DNA of 64,000 nucleotides. Origin: Sphaerulina vaccinii. Taxonomy: Eukaryota > Ascomycota > Dothideomycetes > Mycosphaerellales > Mycosphaerellaceae. The notes beneath the pieces are model-generated. The model ran no database searches. It was not told the origin of the DNA and was given only the letters and a program-made list of their open reading frames with translations. Of the stretch, positions 20,141 to 32,368 are shown piece after piece. The translations under genes and the position numbers were made by a program. The stretch covers positions 1,798,001-1,862,000 of the forward strand of contig JAKUDP010000004.1 of the NCBI GenBank assembly GCA_022570795.1, in the 5' to 3' direction. Within the stretch, counting starts at the first letter, position 1. Each line of letters opens with the position of its first letter.

Positions 20141-20813
20141 ATGGCACCAAACCGAAAATTGACAACTAAGAAGATCATTGCCAATGCCACATCATGTATG
20201 CCGAATGCATGGTATCAAGAAGAAGTTGACCAGAAAGGGTACCCCCACGAGGACATCTCCATCGCTGCCTACACCACCAAGCACGCCACCACGCACACAG
20301 TACCCCAGACCACCACCAAACGAGGACGGAGACTACCACATCGACGGCATCATCGACGCCCGACCGTACAGAGTCAGCACGAAAGAATCTCCTGACGGGA
20401 ACCCAGAGGAGCAATGGCAATATCTCGTCAGCTACGAAGGCTGGCCACCAGGAGACACACGATGGGTTTCTCACTACTTCATTGGGACCCGTGCCGACGA
20501 ACTTATTACGAAGTACTGGGAACAAGAGGGCCAGGACTTCGAGACTCGGAAAGCTGAAGCCATGAAGGACCCGAATTTCTTCTTCAAGCAGAAGGCAGCG
20601 AGGAGATTTTCATCGACAAATTTCGAGGAGTATGTGAAGTGGTTGGCGATTCTGGAGAGAGACGAAACTGATGTGAAGAAGGAGTAAGTTCGATGTGAAG
20701 TGGGGCAAAGTGAAGTGAAACTAACAAAGTCAAATAGGCAAGATGTGAAGAGAGCTGCCAAGAAAGGAAAGAAAGAAAAGAGATTACATCAGAAGAAGAG
20801 GAGCCTTGATTAA
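20141..20813 (+). CDS. Small chromodomain protein, intact paralogue
   Basis: The chromodomain (YHIDGIIDAR ... EQWQYLVSYEGWPP ... RWVSHY) and the following conserved block (YWEQEGQDFETRKAEA) are encoded by one frame up to 20683. A good intron (20684-20737, GTAAGT...AATAG) leads to a Lys-rich 25-residue tail ending at 20813. The N terminus is less sure. The first ATG after the TATA box is 20141 (MAPNRK, matching MAPRRE of the paralogue), which needs an intron of 43 or 70 bases starting at 20239. A start at ATG 20184 would give 191 residues without it. Chromodomains bind methylated histone tails or occur on retroelement integrases. No integrase or other enzyme domain is present here, so a small chromatin-associated protein is the likeliest reading. 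Confidence 0.7.
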
Positions 20814-21060
20814 GTGGAGTGGAGATCGTTCAGACTCGACCAGGATGGACATGGGTGCGAAGATGAAAGCGAGGATACACGCGGTTTAGCGGCGGAGGAG
20901 AGGGAGTTGGAGAAGCTTGGTTGGAGATTTTTGCCATGATAAGACGATGAGACCTCAGGCTACGAGATGCAGAAGTAAGTACTCCTCGCCTCGCGATATC
21001 TCTCACTGAGCTTGAGCATACTACGGCAACAAGCTTCCAGACAGAGTCGTCAAGACATAT

Positions 21061-22611
21061 TCACGGCTTTTCAGAGATACTTGTGTGCTTACTACTTTCG
21101 CTGGACTCAGGCAGTAAGGCAGGCGGTAGGAAGTAGTAGAGGCTGGACGGGAATAGTGTCGAGAGAGGAGTCTTATTGAGATACTGAAGTATCCCTGAAA
21201 GCGAGAGGAGATGTCTTCGGTGATGGATCTCGTCTCTAGCGAGCAGCCCAGGCAGTCCGGTTGCATTGTAGTAAGTCCAGTCAAGGATAGAGCTCTCGAC
21301 ATGACGTTCCAAGGCATCCTTCTCATCTCCCGGCTCCATCTGGGCGAAATCCTCAGGTAGCTCCAGCTGTTTCTCGCCAGGGTAGTCGACCAACTTTGGA
21401 GCTTCGGCATGGAAGAACAGGGGCAGAATACTCGCGCCTTGCCAGTCCATGATGGCACTGATGCGGTTGTCTTTGACGAAGATGTTGGCAGCGTTAAGGT
21501 CCCAGTGACCCAGTGTGCCGCGCATGAGGCCTTGTCTATTCTTGAGGTGTGTCTGTTCCGATGCAATAAGAGGTATCACCTTGAAGAAACGCTTGTATTG
21601 CTCGATGTGAAGCTTGGAGTCGCTTTGCATGCGCTCCGCCGCGAGGAATTTGGGTGGGTTGAAGCCTTGTTTGTCCGACTCAATAGAAGCGTGTTGCGCA
21701 AGCCAAGATATCTCTCTAATCGCAATCGCTTCCAGATACTCTTCTGGACTATGCCCTGTTGTGACGGTCAGCTAGGGCACTGGGAAGATGCACATCCGAG
21801 ACTTACACGGGCCGCGATCGATGTTCATTTCTGCCTTCCGATGCCTCCAGAAGTTGTAGCTGACATCCGGACCTATTGCAAAGCATGTCTTCGGCTTCGG
21901 TTCCGTTGGTGCGAAGAGATCGTTCACGAATGCCCCATCTAACGATCCCTCAGGGGCATCTTCCTTGTAGTATAAAGCGCCATATTGGGTGAGGCTGATT
22001 GTTGCGAGCTTCCTCTCGACTTCAACCAGATCTTCCACGATTTGCGATTTCTCCTCGAGTTCCAGGTCCCTCCATACTGTGCTGAGTTTGACGCCCTCCG
22101 CTTCTTCCATGATGATGTACTCTGCCTCTACTGGATTTGCTGAAATTTTACTCCATCCAAGCACTCCGGGAGCGGGCACACCAAGGCAGCGCACATAGTC
22201 CATAGTGGCAACTTCGGAAGCAGTAGTAAATCCAGCTGGGCCAGCATTCGGGTTGGGTACTTTGGCAATGACAGTGCGGCCGTCATTCATGGTCAGCCGG
22301 AAAGCTTTGTTCGAGTTGCCTTCGCCGATTTTGACGATCGAGATGCACCTCCTGGCACCAATGGCATCTGCACCAGCTTGCTGCAGAGCTTCCACGTTAA
22401 ACTTGCGATACCGCCTGTGGAGGTGCCGTTCTTCATTCCATAGCCATCGATAACTTTCATAGCGGAAGAAAGACTCGTGCTCTACCTTGCTCGCTAGTGC
22501 TGCTGTTGAAGAGCACGTCCTGACTACTACCACTGTCTTGAAGTGCTGGGTAGCTGCTCCTTTCGCGGTACGAGTAAGTACTCGAGTTGATTGAAACCCG
22601 ACAGATTGCAT
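21061..22611 (-). CDS. AIM9: AIM9-like mitochondrial phosphotransferase-fold protein
   Basis: Exons 21807-22611 and 21061-21755, joined with a one-base carry, give 499 residues. The N terminus is basic and Ser/Thr rich, consistent with mitochondrial import. The body shows the APH/choline-kinase fold: a nucleotide-binding region starting KIGEGNSNKAFRL, VIAKVP with the Lys, the family phrase WHSPEEYLEA across the splice, the catalytic HWDLNAANIFV and then IMDWQGA. These phrases are typical of Altered Inheritance of Mitochondria protein 9. The C-terminal about 60 residues do not look like the usual family ending and the protein is shorter than yeast AIM9, so the last part of the model may be mis-spliced or divergent. 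It is divergent from ISA2, another mitochondrial gene. Confidence 0.8.
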
Positions 22612-23078
22612 TATGTCACTTCACGGTCCCCATCAGGATGCTGCTGTGAGTGTAGCAAGTCTCCGGTTCTGGTCCCCTGGTTGAGTTGCGATGAAGCTGC
22701 CGTGTGCAAGACAGAATGAAGGGCTTCTGTTTGTTGCATACTGCTTCGCTTGTCAGCAGACTGTTGTCAGAAGTAGTACCATGGATCGGAGTGAAGGTAT
22801 CCACATTTCGAAAAGTGTTATGAGTCCCAGTCGGGCTCGTGGAAAACGAGGTATTACAGAGCATCCGTGGATGCTGTTGACTGTTGTTCACTGTTACGAA
22901 GAGACATTCAGTTAAATGCTCGGAGAAAAGAAGTCGCGTGCGATCGGGCCGAAGATCGGGAAGGCGCGTGGCTCGCGGCTTCCGCTCTCGGGATGACCAA
23001 TCCTCCATACCATGATGGCGTTTCGAGATTCATGAAAGACAAACACAATCGCATACACTTCACCACTCTACAACAACC
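22612..23078. other. Divergent intergenic region between AIM9-like gene and ISA2
   Basis: 467 bases that should hold both promoters of two divergently transcribed mitochondrial genes. No clear element was recognised. Confidence 0.4.
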
Positions 23079-23711
23079 ATGGCATCACCTAGCATACCGC
23101 GCGCATGTGCACACGTACTCCGGTCAACCTCACGAAGAGCCTCCGTCCGAGCATGTCGCACTCCAACACCAGCGCCACTGTACCTTGACTTCCTGGCTCC
23201 CTCATGGCGACCACAATCACAAGCACGTTTCCAACCTAGCAGACAACCTCCTCGAATACGATCATTCTCGACAAGTCCTCCCTTATATGCTACGAGAATA
23301 GTCGCGAACCCTCGCAAGGACGATGACGGCAACACCATGTCCATAACCATAACTCCTCGCGCAGCGCATCGCCTCCAAAACATCGCCGAGAAAGATTCAA
23401 ATCCCGACCTAGCACTCCGAGTATCAGTGGAAAGTGGAGGGTGCCACGGGTTCCAATACCTAATGAGCCTTACCTCCACATCGGAAGCAGACCCTGCAGA
23501 AGACTCGGTGTTTGAGAACGAGGAGAGAGTGGAAGGCGGCGGAGAGGGCTATAGGGCGAAAGTGATTATGGATGAACCGAGCCTGGCCTTGCTGAAAGGA
23601 AGCAGTGTGGACTATACGATGGAGTTGATCGGGAGTCAGTTCAAAGTTGTAGGGATACCTGGAGCGAAGAGTAGTTGTGGGTGTGGGACTAGCTTTGATA
23701 TCGCTGCTTGA
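23079..23711 (+). CDS. ISA2: Mitochondrial A-type iron-sulfur assembly protein Isa2
   Basis: A single exon of 210 residues. The first about 75 residues are rich in Arg, Ser and Pro and lack acidic residues, as expected for a mitochondrial targeting sequence. The A-type scaffold domain follows, with the three invariant cysteines: ESGGCHGFQY (about residue 120) and SCGCGTSFDI near the C terminus. Isa2 works with Isa1 and Iba57 in building [4Fe-4S] clusters for aconitase and related enzymes in the matrix. Isa2 rather than Isa1 is chosen because of the long insert between the first Cys and the CGC pair, with acidic and Gly-rich residues (about 140-165). Start is in a good context (CCATGG). Confidence 0.85.
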   Translation: MASPSIPRACAHVLRSTSRRASVRACRTPTPAPLYLDFLAPSWRPQSQARFQPSRQPPRIRSFSTSPPLYATRIVANPRKDDDGNTMSITITPRAAHRLQNIAEKDSNPDLALRVSVESGGCHGFQYLMSLTSTSEADPAEDSVFENEERVEGGGEGYRAKVIMDEPSLALLKGSSVDYTMELIGSQFKVVGIPGAKSSCGCGTSFDIAA

Positions 23712-24584
23712 AGAGTGGAAAGATGATGAAGATATCATCATATGAAAGATCCCGAAGCCTACTGCCCTGCTCCGAGCCGGTTCACAGTACGAGTGGAAGC
23801 CTTGCTAGAGTTCCAGGCAGTCTAAGATCCGCGAGGCGTACATGCTGGATATATCACCGGAGATACCTTTCCATGCTGCTGTCAGCAGGAATGAGCAGAG
23901 GTGATTGATTCTGCTCCGAAGGCCACGGTACTGAGTCGGGCCGTGCTTGATACGTCCTAGCAGAATTGTTACCAAGTCACATATGCCCATACCTCGTGGC
24001 TGAACGTGTGCACGCCTTCGCTTGCACAGCAAGGCCGCAGCAGACTTGCAAGCTGCTTAGTGATCGGGCACGTCGGCGGCAATGTGGGCTACACGTAGAC
24101 GCTGAGATGCTGTCTGTGTCGCTACGAAGATGAGCCGAGCGCGAAGGAGGAGATGTGGGAGTAGGAAGCTATGGGCATAAGCCATTTGGCGGATTATACC
24201 ATTTGAGGACATCCCTCTTGCTCAAGCTGGGGTGACGTTCTTGGTTATCAAGAAGTGTTCGCGGCATAAGGCATACGAACGAAGTCTGTCAAGCGGTGAG
24301 CTGAGGACATGCTAGAGGAAATGCTCGGCGATATGCGTCTAGAATATGCTGCAGATCCATTTCTATATATTCTGCCCAACACATCTAGCAATGATTGGCC
24401 GTCAGACCCCGGTGGCGACCACTTCCTCTCAATGCCTCTGACGTTGAGGAGCTTGAACCCTGTGGAACAATTCTTGCCCCACCAACATAGAAACAACATA
24501 ACACAACCACTTGACTTTCTTCCTTCTTCTCAGAATTGATCGACTCCCACTCTTCTCTCACAACTGCTCAGAAACCAAGTTAAC
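23712..24584. other. Intergenic, promoter of phosphoglucomutase
   Basis: About 870 bases with only short open frames lacking motifs. The right end, CT-rich and CA-rich, is the leader of the phosphoglucomutase gene. Confidence 0.4.
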
Positions 24585-26552
24585 ATGAGCGTCAAGACAG
24601 TACAAACCAAGGCGTTTGGCGACCAGAAGGTATGTCAACTTACTTCCAATGCGGGCTGCCAGTTTCGGAGGTAGACAGTTAGAGCAAAGTCTAAGAATCG
24701 TGCTCTCTCTCCTTTGACGAATCGCCACCGAGCCATTGGAGTGTCAGACAGCGAGCAGAGACAGTCTTTCAGCTTCAGAGAGACTTATCCATGAAACAAG
24801 CTAACACCTTCTTTAGCCAGGAACATCAGGCCTCCGCAAGAAGGTTAAGGTCTTCCAGCAGGCCAACTACTCAGAGAACTTCGTCGCCTCGATCCTGCTC
24901 TCCATCCCTGAAGGCGTTGAGAACTCATTCCTCGTTGTTGGAGGAGACGGACGATACTGGAACCCAGAAGTGACACAGCTCATTGCAAAGATTGGAGCTG
25001 CATACGGCGTGAAGAAGCTGTTGATCGGACAGAATGGCATTCTCTCCACACCTGCCGCTTCGCACTTGATCCGTATCAAGAAGGCCACAGGCGGTATCTT
25101 GCTCACAGCATCACACAACCCAGGTGGCCCAGAGGAGGACTTTGGCATCAAGTACAACTTGACAAACGGAGCACCAGCACCAGAAAGTGTCACCAACAAG
25201 ATCTACGAGACCTCCAAGACTCTCAGCGAGTACAAGATTGCAGACATTCCAGATATCGACCTCAGCACAATTGGCACAAAGACATATGGCCCACTCGAGG
25301 TCGAGATCGTGCATAGCACCGAGGACTACGTGAACATGCTCAAGGACATCTTCGACTTCGATCTGATCAAGAAGTTCCTCAAGGAGCACTCTGACTTCAA
25401 GATCTTGTTCGATGGTCTCAGCGGTGTCACAGGCAACTACGGAGTCGATGTGTTCGAGAAAGAGCTCGGAATGAAGGGCAGCACACAGAACTGCGTGCCA
25501 AAGCCAGACTTTGGCGGACATCACCCAGATCCTAACCTTGTCTACGCAAAGTCGTTGGTCGACCGCGTGGACGCAGAGGGCATCCACTTCGGAGCTGCAT
25601 CAGATGGTGATGGAGATCGCAACAGTGAGTGCATTCCATCAATGTCTCCGAGAGCTCGAGCCTGCTGAGGCGACAAGTTGGCAGACAGACATTGAAGAAC
25701 CACGCCAGCGCCTTTGGAAATATTTGCTAACGCTATGTAGTGATTTATGGCGCAAACGCTTTCGTGTCACCCGGTGACTCCCTCGCAATCATTGCACACT
25801 ACGCCGATCTGATTCCTTACTTCAAGAAGCAAGGCGTCTACGGCCTCGCGAGATCTATGCCTACCTCTGGTGCAGTTGATTTAGTAGCTAAAAAGAAGGG
25901 TCTTCAGAGTTACGAAGTGCCAACAGGCTGGAAGTTCTTCTGTGGTCTCTTCGACTCAGACAAGATGAACATCTGCGGAGAGGAGTCATTCGGTACTGGA
26001 TCAAACCACATTCGCGAGAAGGATGGCCTCTGGGCAATCGTTGCTTGGCTCAACATCATTGCAGGTGTAGGAGAGCAATCAGGCACTACCCCATCGATCA
26101 ACAGCATTCAGCACGACTTCTGGAACATCTATGGGCGAACTTTCTTCACGCGTTATGATTACGAGGGCGTCGACAGCGATGGTGCCAACAAGGTGGTCGC
26201 ACACGTGAAGAAACTCATCACCACGCAAAAGGACACTTTCGTTGGCAGCACTATCTCAGGACGAAAGGTTGTGGAGGCTGATGACTTCAGCTACACTGAT
26301 CTCGACGGAAGCGTGAGCAAGAACCAGGGTATCTATGTCAAGTTCGACGATGGTAGCCGAATCGTCGTCCGTTTGTCTGGAACTGGCAGCTCTGGCGCCA
26401 CCATCCGTCTCTATGTCGAGAAGCACGAGTCGGACAAGAGCAAATACAGCTTGGACGCCCAGGAGTACCTCAAGGACAACGTGAAGCTGGCTACCGACCT
26501 GCTGAAGCTGCAGGAGTATGTTGGCCGTACCGAGCCTGACGTGAAGACCTAA
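24585..26552 (+). CDS. PGM2: Phosphoglucomutase
   Basis: Exons 24585-24629, 24817-25624 and 25741-26552 give 554 residues, the normal family length. It interconverts glucose 1-phosphate and glucose 6-phosphate in the cytosol, linking glycolysis with UDP-glucose, trehalose and glycogen synthesis. All four active-site signatures are present: the phosphoserine loop TASHNPGGP (about residue 112), the metal loop DGDGDRN split by the second intron, the sugar-binding EESFGTGS and the phosphate-binding RLSGTGSSGATIR near the C terminus. The first exon codes only 15 residues. The two introns are 187 and 116 bases, long for this window; the tail of the second resembles the introner-like introns of the dehydrogenase at 51.5 kb. 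Confidence 0.95.
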
Positions 26553-27035
26553 GCATCTCTGAGTGAATGCGACTGCCACGCTATCAGGAGTGGCATGAGT
26601 GCAGACTAGCAGGAATAGGGCGGCAGAGATACTTTCCAGCATGAGAGATGAATGATGTATAGATAGCGATACAGCGGCATGACATTAGTAAGATACCTGA
26701 AAAGCGAAATGAAGGTTGATATCCGATCACAGGTGCCGCATCACTATCTTCAGCTTGGTTTAAGGGACATCGCTGAACGAGTGTCGACCCGTTCCAGCGA
26801 TAAGACATGAGCAGAGAAGGGATGGCAGATGGTCGAATTGTGGTCGCACAGCTTAGCCTCGAACAATGGCATGTGGCGTTCAGCTTCGGCGCCACCTGCC
26901 TGCAGTCATGCACAGCCTCCATGAGCTGTGTGACCGCTCATGTTGAGAACGCATGCCAGACGTTTGACTTACGGCCGACTTGATGATTATCGAGACAGAT
27001 TGTCCCACACAGCATACTTTCCTCTCAGGAGCAAG
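26553..27035. other. Intergenic
   Basis: About 480 bases between phosphoglucomutase and a small membrane-protein gene. No element was recognised. Confidence 0.35.
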
Positions 27036-27685
27036 ATGCCTGACACATTACAGACAACGGCGTCTGACCGACCTGGACCTGATCAGCACACAACAGCGGA
27101 TGCATCTGTTGCATCAAACATACCAGCCGCGATTGCGCAAACAGAGCACTCCGGTGGGATTCGTAAATACATCTGGACCGAAGTCAAGAGTCTTCTGCGC
27201 TGGCAATGGCTTGTAATTGCCATACTCACTTGTATCGTCATTCCATGGACGTACAAGTCCTTCCAGCTTGCATCTTGGACCGCGAAGTTGAGCTATAGGC
27301 AGGAGTGCCGAGACGAGTTGGTAAGGATACTTCTCGATCAAACTCTTCACGTGACTGACCTGTGATCATATGTCAGGCTAATCTAGACAATCCATCACGA
27401 GCACTCTGTCATGCTGCTCTCCTCCAGAAAATAGAGCCTCCCCCAGGCATGAGTTTGGAGCCTACTAGTCTGACATTGGCCCCGGAGCTTACCAGTCTGA
27501 CATTGGCAACCACGACGCCTCACTGGAAGGTATACGACAACTATCCTTCGACATTGGCTTCAGCCTCGCGCATCGCAGTCGTGGCCACCGCTTTGACTGC
27601 TGAGAAGACCTGTGCAGCTTCGAGGACGCCGCTTGCCTCTGACATTGATGCTGAAGATGCTATGTGTATGAGACCGGGAGTTTGA
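27036..27685 (+). CDS. Small single-span membrane protein, 197 residues
   Basis: Exons 27036-27320 and 27377-27685 join in phase 0 (GTAAGG...GTCAG). The N-terminal about 50 residues are polar; a hydrophobic span (WLVIAILTCIVIPWTYK) covers about residues 63-79. It is followed by a segment with two cysteines (ECRDEL | ... ALCHAA) across the splice. The C-terminal third contains a short repeat, SLEPTSLTL / ELTSLTL, and several Thr/Ala stretches. It resembles a class of small ascomycete membrane proteins with one span and a Cys-containing tail, but I cannot name a family or function. The start is the ATG nearest the polar N terminus; an upstream in-frame extension to 26940 has a poor composition. 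Confidence 0.55.
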
Positions 27686-27793
27686 GACGGGGTCATCAGT
27701 AAGTGGCTAGATCCTGGCCTACTTCGCCCAACTAAGAAAATATCCTTCATTGAAGGTCATCTCTGGCCGTGTGGCCTGGGTGAGCGGATGCTA

Positions 27794-28728
27794 TCAACTC
27801 GACCAAGCAAACCCCACCTCAACAGCATTATGATCCGACAACCTATCTCCATTCTCCTGCAAAAACCTCTCAGTAACATACTCATGACTCGTAGCACTCA
27901 AGCTAACACCATTTTTCCCACTTCTATACAACACTTTATCCAAAACCTGGCAAGTCTGATTAGTAGTAGGATCCGTACACTGCGGTACATTCTTATCTGG
28001 AACTATATCTCCATATTTGAAATCCACCCAAGTATCTCTTAAACTGTTCTGTGTCATCAACAAGAGAATACTATCTTTATCTCCAGCGCGAGAGTATAAG
28101 GTATTTGTGTCGCCGTAGACGATAACAGCTTGATCTTTTGATACGGAGGAGAGGTAGTTTGCGACTTGTTGGATATTTGATCTTCGGGTTGAAAGATCTT
28201 TGGGTTCGTCTCCTGCGTCCGCGTGGAGATTATAGAAGTCGATCGTGATGTTTGGTGTGATGTTCATACGCATGTAAGTGAAGCCTTTGGGAGTTAGGCA
28301 GTCGCCTGTGTTGATGAAGCATTTGTCCCAGGTGATTCGTTCTAGATCTGACCAGGCGAAGTTCGATAGAGTGTTTAGGCCACTGCCGAAGGGGACGTTG
28401 CCGGTTGTTTTTGTGCGGAAAGGATGGTTGTCGTTGGAGTGGATTTCTTCGTGGTAGGCGAAGTCTTCTTGGATGTGGATCACGTCTGTGATGAGATTGT
28501 TAGCGTTCGAGATCCCCATTTGCTCGGATCTTACTACATACCATATGCACCAGCGGCGAACTGTTGACCAATCTGTATCGCGGCGTTCTTCTTTCCACCT
28601 GGAATTCCGTTGTCATTTATGATCGAAGGCAGTCCTGCTACGTTGAACGAAAGGACGTTGAATGTGCCCGAGGCGGCTAGGATAGTAGGAAGAGTGGTTG
28701 CCAATGCGGCGAAAGTCGTAGTCCTCAT
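27794..28728 (-). CDS. Secreted endonuclease/exonuclease/phosphatase-fold enzyme
   Basis: Exons 28542-28728 and 27794-28485, joined with a one-base carry, give 292 residues. Residues 1-19 are a signal peptide. The DNase I-like fold is shown by NVLSFNVAGLP at the start of the mature chain, the metal-ligand Glu in IQEDFAYH right after the intron, YNLHADAG, YGDTNTLY and the late SDHNAVEV with the catalytic Asp-His. This set fits extracellular sphingomyelinase C / inositol-polyphosphate-phosphatase-like fungal proteins as well as secreted nucleases; the substrate cannot be told from the sequence. Two Cys pairs in the second half suggest disulfides in keeping with secretion. Confidence 0.8.
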
Positions 28729-29093
28729 GCTGTGTTATGTGCTAGTAAGGTCCTTTCATGATATTGTCACCCTGGTGTGTTAATCTTTCCTACTTGTAAT
28801 GCCCTCTCAGCCATGGTGTACCTTACTGAAATCCGACATGCCAAGGACATGATGTCGCTGCCATGGTTAGCGAAGGTAGGAAGGTTATGTATGCTTCCTC
28901 GCTTGTGCTTGAGCATCATTCGTCCAATGCAGCTACGGGTATAGCTCTTTGCGGTCCCCTTCCCGTCGCAGTTGCGGGAGCTCCAATTGCACGCTGCATG
29001 GCGACCACGATGTCAGGAAGATCGACAAGATCTTCGCTGCAGAAGTCTTGGCATGGATAGATGTAGATGTCAAGCTCAGGCTCACCAATTACC
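28729..29093. other. Intergenic
   Basis: 365 bases between two genes on the same strand. Nothing recognised beyond the presumed promoter of the secreted enzyme. Confidence 0.35.
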
Positions 29094-32000
29094 TCAGTCA
29101 GTGTAGTCATCACTACTGTGCTCGGACTCTGACTCCGGTGGTGGCGATGGCTCCCTCCTCTTCGACCTCCGCTTGCTCGAGGTAGCAGGCGGACCATATT
29201 CGGTTCTGCTCGACCTTCCAGACTGTGACATGGGCGTCATGGGTTGCAGTAGTTGACTATTGCCATATCCATCGTCGTCGCGGTCTTGCACTCTCTTGGC
29301 TCTGTCGATGTCGTCGCCCGCATGCGTGAACTTCAGGTACTTGTCGAACTCTCGACTAGCGTCTGCCACAGCATCGAGGTGTTCCTTGCTCAGCTTGCCT
29401 TCGCTCTCGAATTCCGCAAGTGCGGCAGCAGTCTGGCAGGCATTGTGTATCTGTCGACCATTCCAAGGTCTTAAACCTTGTTCTTCGTTCTGCTTCCAGG
29501 CTTTGCGAACCCACCTCAACAGCGCCGTCTCGTCGAACGTGATGTGAGGCCGCGACTTGCGAATGCGTGCAAAGTTGACTTTCCATATCTCCTTGCTTTG
29601 GTCTTTGTCAAGCTGTTTGTAGTACAGCGAGATATGGATGCGAGACTTGAAAGCTTCGTCAAAGGTACCGACCTTATTTGTTGTGAGGAATCTAGGAAGA
29701 AGTGGACATCAGCATATATCGCCACTCACCAATGGTTCGTGGCATTTGCTCACAGGATACCAGAATAGTATTCCATGATGCGCAGAAACACTGAGACGAC
29801 TGCATTTCGCTTCATGTCCATCTTGTCCCTGCTTTGCAGGAACACGTCAGCTTCATCGAGCAGCATGACACAGCCCCAGCGGTGGGCAAGGTTGAAGTTC
29901 TCAGTTAGGTTCTTCTGCACATCCTGTGCATTGTCACCAATGTCACCTAGCTTATCAGCAACGACCTCGCCTCTACAGATGTATGGACTCACCGCATGTC
30001 AAAGCAAAAAGTGGCCGATTGGTGTACTCTGCCACGCATTCCGCTGTGCTTGTCTTGCCAACGCCTGGCACGCCGTGAAGCAGCACAATGAGACCTTTGC
30101 CTTTGCCACGGACCAGATCATCCTCGCGTTCCTTTTGTGCATCACTAGAAGAGTTTATCACAGCTTTGTACCCACGCGAGTGCGTCCTCACGAGGCCTTC
30201 AACGATCTTCTTGTGCTTTGGCGGCAATACTAGGTCGTCGAAGCTTTGCGTACGGGAGACCAAATCTGAAATGTTGTCAATGTTTAATGCATCTATCGAT
30301 TCGTCAGCGACATGCTTTAGGGTGGACCGTGTGAACAGCTTACTCCAGGTCCTGCTTCGCAGAACGTAGCCATGTATTTGCCGAGGAAACATGTGTCGAT
30401 ACTCATCTCGAAGACAGTTCTGGGCAGCTGTACCTGCCCAGCGTAACAGATGCGGGTTTCGAGACGTGAACTGCATAGTGAGGGCTCGATCCACTTGCCT
30501 GTCGTCATAATTATTCGAAGAAGTTTCCATGAGCCGACATCGTTTGACACCACAATTGCAAGGGAAAAAAGGCATATAGTTCCACTCTGTGGTGTCGCTC
30601 TGCTTTTGCTCTCTGAGACCAAGTCGTGGAATTTCATCAGGATTCTTCCGATAGAAGAGATTCAAGTCCAGGATGACTTGGCTGTCAATCTAATACGAGT
30701 CAACGAACCTATCATGTAACAATCAGTAAGTCGACGTACCTGCTCGCGTACTTTGCCCAGACCAAAGCCCCTGTATTCCTTGTGTACAACATCCTGCGAT
30801 GTGGCAAAGCTGGCGAATTTGTGGCCACGCTCAACTAGGAACTCTTTGATCGTACTGAGCTTCGATGCCTTCTGGGCTATCGTGCTTGATTGCTGTAAGT
30901 CAGTGCTCCTACCCTCGAGTTGGTCGACCGGATCGATTCTGCTCGCAGTGAGATGTGCGACAGCCGCATCTGCATATTCAATGGGGAAAACAGGAAGCGT
31001 ATTAATATCTCTAGCGGTACTGAAATGCAGAATCTGCACCTCGCGTTGAAAAGGGCCCAGTTCTTTTCCGTTAAAGTCCAGGTTGAAGCATGCTATGCGA
31101 AAGGCAGTGACTTGATCTATTGGTTTGATCAGTCCATCCTCATCATCTCCATCATCATACCGGCTCCTGCTCAGGGTCCTCTCTACTGGCGATACCACTC
31201 GTCGTCCACCAGTAACTGCCACCACTTGTAGGGCTTGTTGTTCAGCTGGGTCGTATATGTGGTCTCCAGGTGCGAATAGGTGCCACAGGTCTGAGAAACT
31301 CACTCTGATATCATCAAGTGTACGCATGCGGAGTCGACGACGTGTGGCCAGTTCCAGATGTAGTGTCTTGTCCATGAAATCCAGAATGCATTGCAGGTGC
31401 CTGATGCTCTCTTGCTCAGACGCCGCGATCTGTTGGGCTGATTTCACATCTGTAGGCGAAGTGGCGCCAGCATCTTTAGAGGTCGTAGGCACAGCCATAT
31501 CCGTGGTTTTGTGTGTTTCTGTATCCGGGTACTTCTTTTTAAGCGTACTCAGATGATCTCGTAGATCAGGCTCACAAGTGAGGAGCAACTTGAAAGGCGC
31601 TACTTGTGTGGTAAACTTAGATGTCGCATCGACCGCCTCGGCGCCTAAAGACGCCAGGAACCGCTCAATCACGTAGGGAGAGTTGATGCGAAGACACTGT
31701 ACCTGGATGCCTCCTTCGGACCCAGCTGCTCGTAGCTTTCGGTCGGGATCATCGACCGTATGAGGCGCTTCAGCAAGTACGTCCAGCACATACCCTTGAT
31801 CCTTTGAATTGCGCTCGCTAGTTTTGAGGAATTCCTTCCAGCTCATATGGCATACCTCGGCTTTCATATGGCCATCTCCCGGAGATTCCGATTCCGATGA
31901 GTTCGCAGACTTCTCGTTCTTCTCCAAGTCCTTGACCTTCGACTCGAGCTCCTTGATTCTGTCTTCGGTGAGCAAGAGATAAGACATTGCCTCTAGATTG

Positions 32001-32368
32001 CGTCGAGTTGCCTTTTTTCTACGTTCTTCGAGAGGCGCGCCCAAGACTTTCCATCTGTTCTGCTTGTCCAGTTCTTCAGCAATGTCATATTCAGTTTCGT
32101 CCTCGCCGACAATGGCATCCTCGACCAATTCCAGTAGCGAGGGCTTGGATGATCGCTCCTGAGACTTGTCTCGCTCGTCTTTCGATGGAGATTGGTCGGC
32201 GCCCGCTACTGCATCAGCTTCCGGCGATGTCTGAACTCCATCGCTCGTGGAGGCAACTACGTGGTTGGCCTCAATGGTAGGTATCGCCGCCGCAAAACTT
32301 CTTGGTTTGTCCACTTCTAAGTCTTCTTGAGTGTTGATCACGTCCTGAACCTCTGGCTCAAGGGCCAT
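29094..32368 (-). CDS. Large AAA ATPase with N-terminal fungal domain, about 1012 residues
   Basis: Five exons fit in frame: 30740-32368, 30344-30689, 29993-30265, 29754-29946 and 29094-29691. The N-terminal 110 residues are acidic and disordered, followed by a coiled coil (about residues 125-150). The long middle part resembles the domain found ahead of the AAA module in fungal AAA proteins of unknown function. The ATPase has Walker A GVPGVGKTS (about 723-731), Walker B CVMLLDEAD (about 775-783), then LTTNKVGTFDEAF and SRIHISLYY, the sensor/arginine region. The C-terminal tail is Ser/Pro/Arg and acidic. The second intron (30266-30343) is 78 bases without stops, so retention would only add 26 residues. 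The cellular role is unknown; several relatives are linked to heterokaryon or stress loci, but that is not shown here. Confidence 0.8.
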
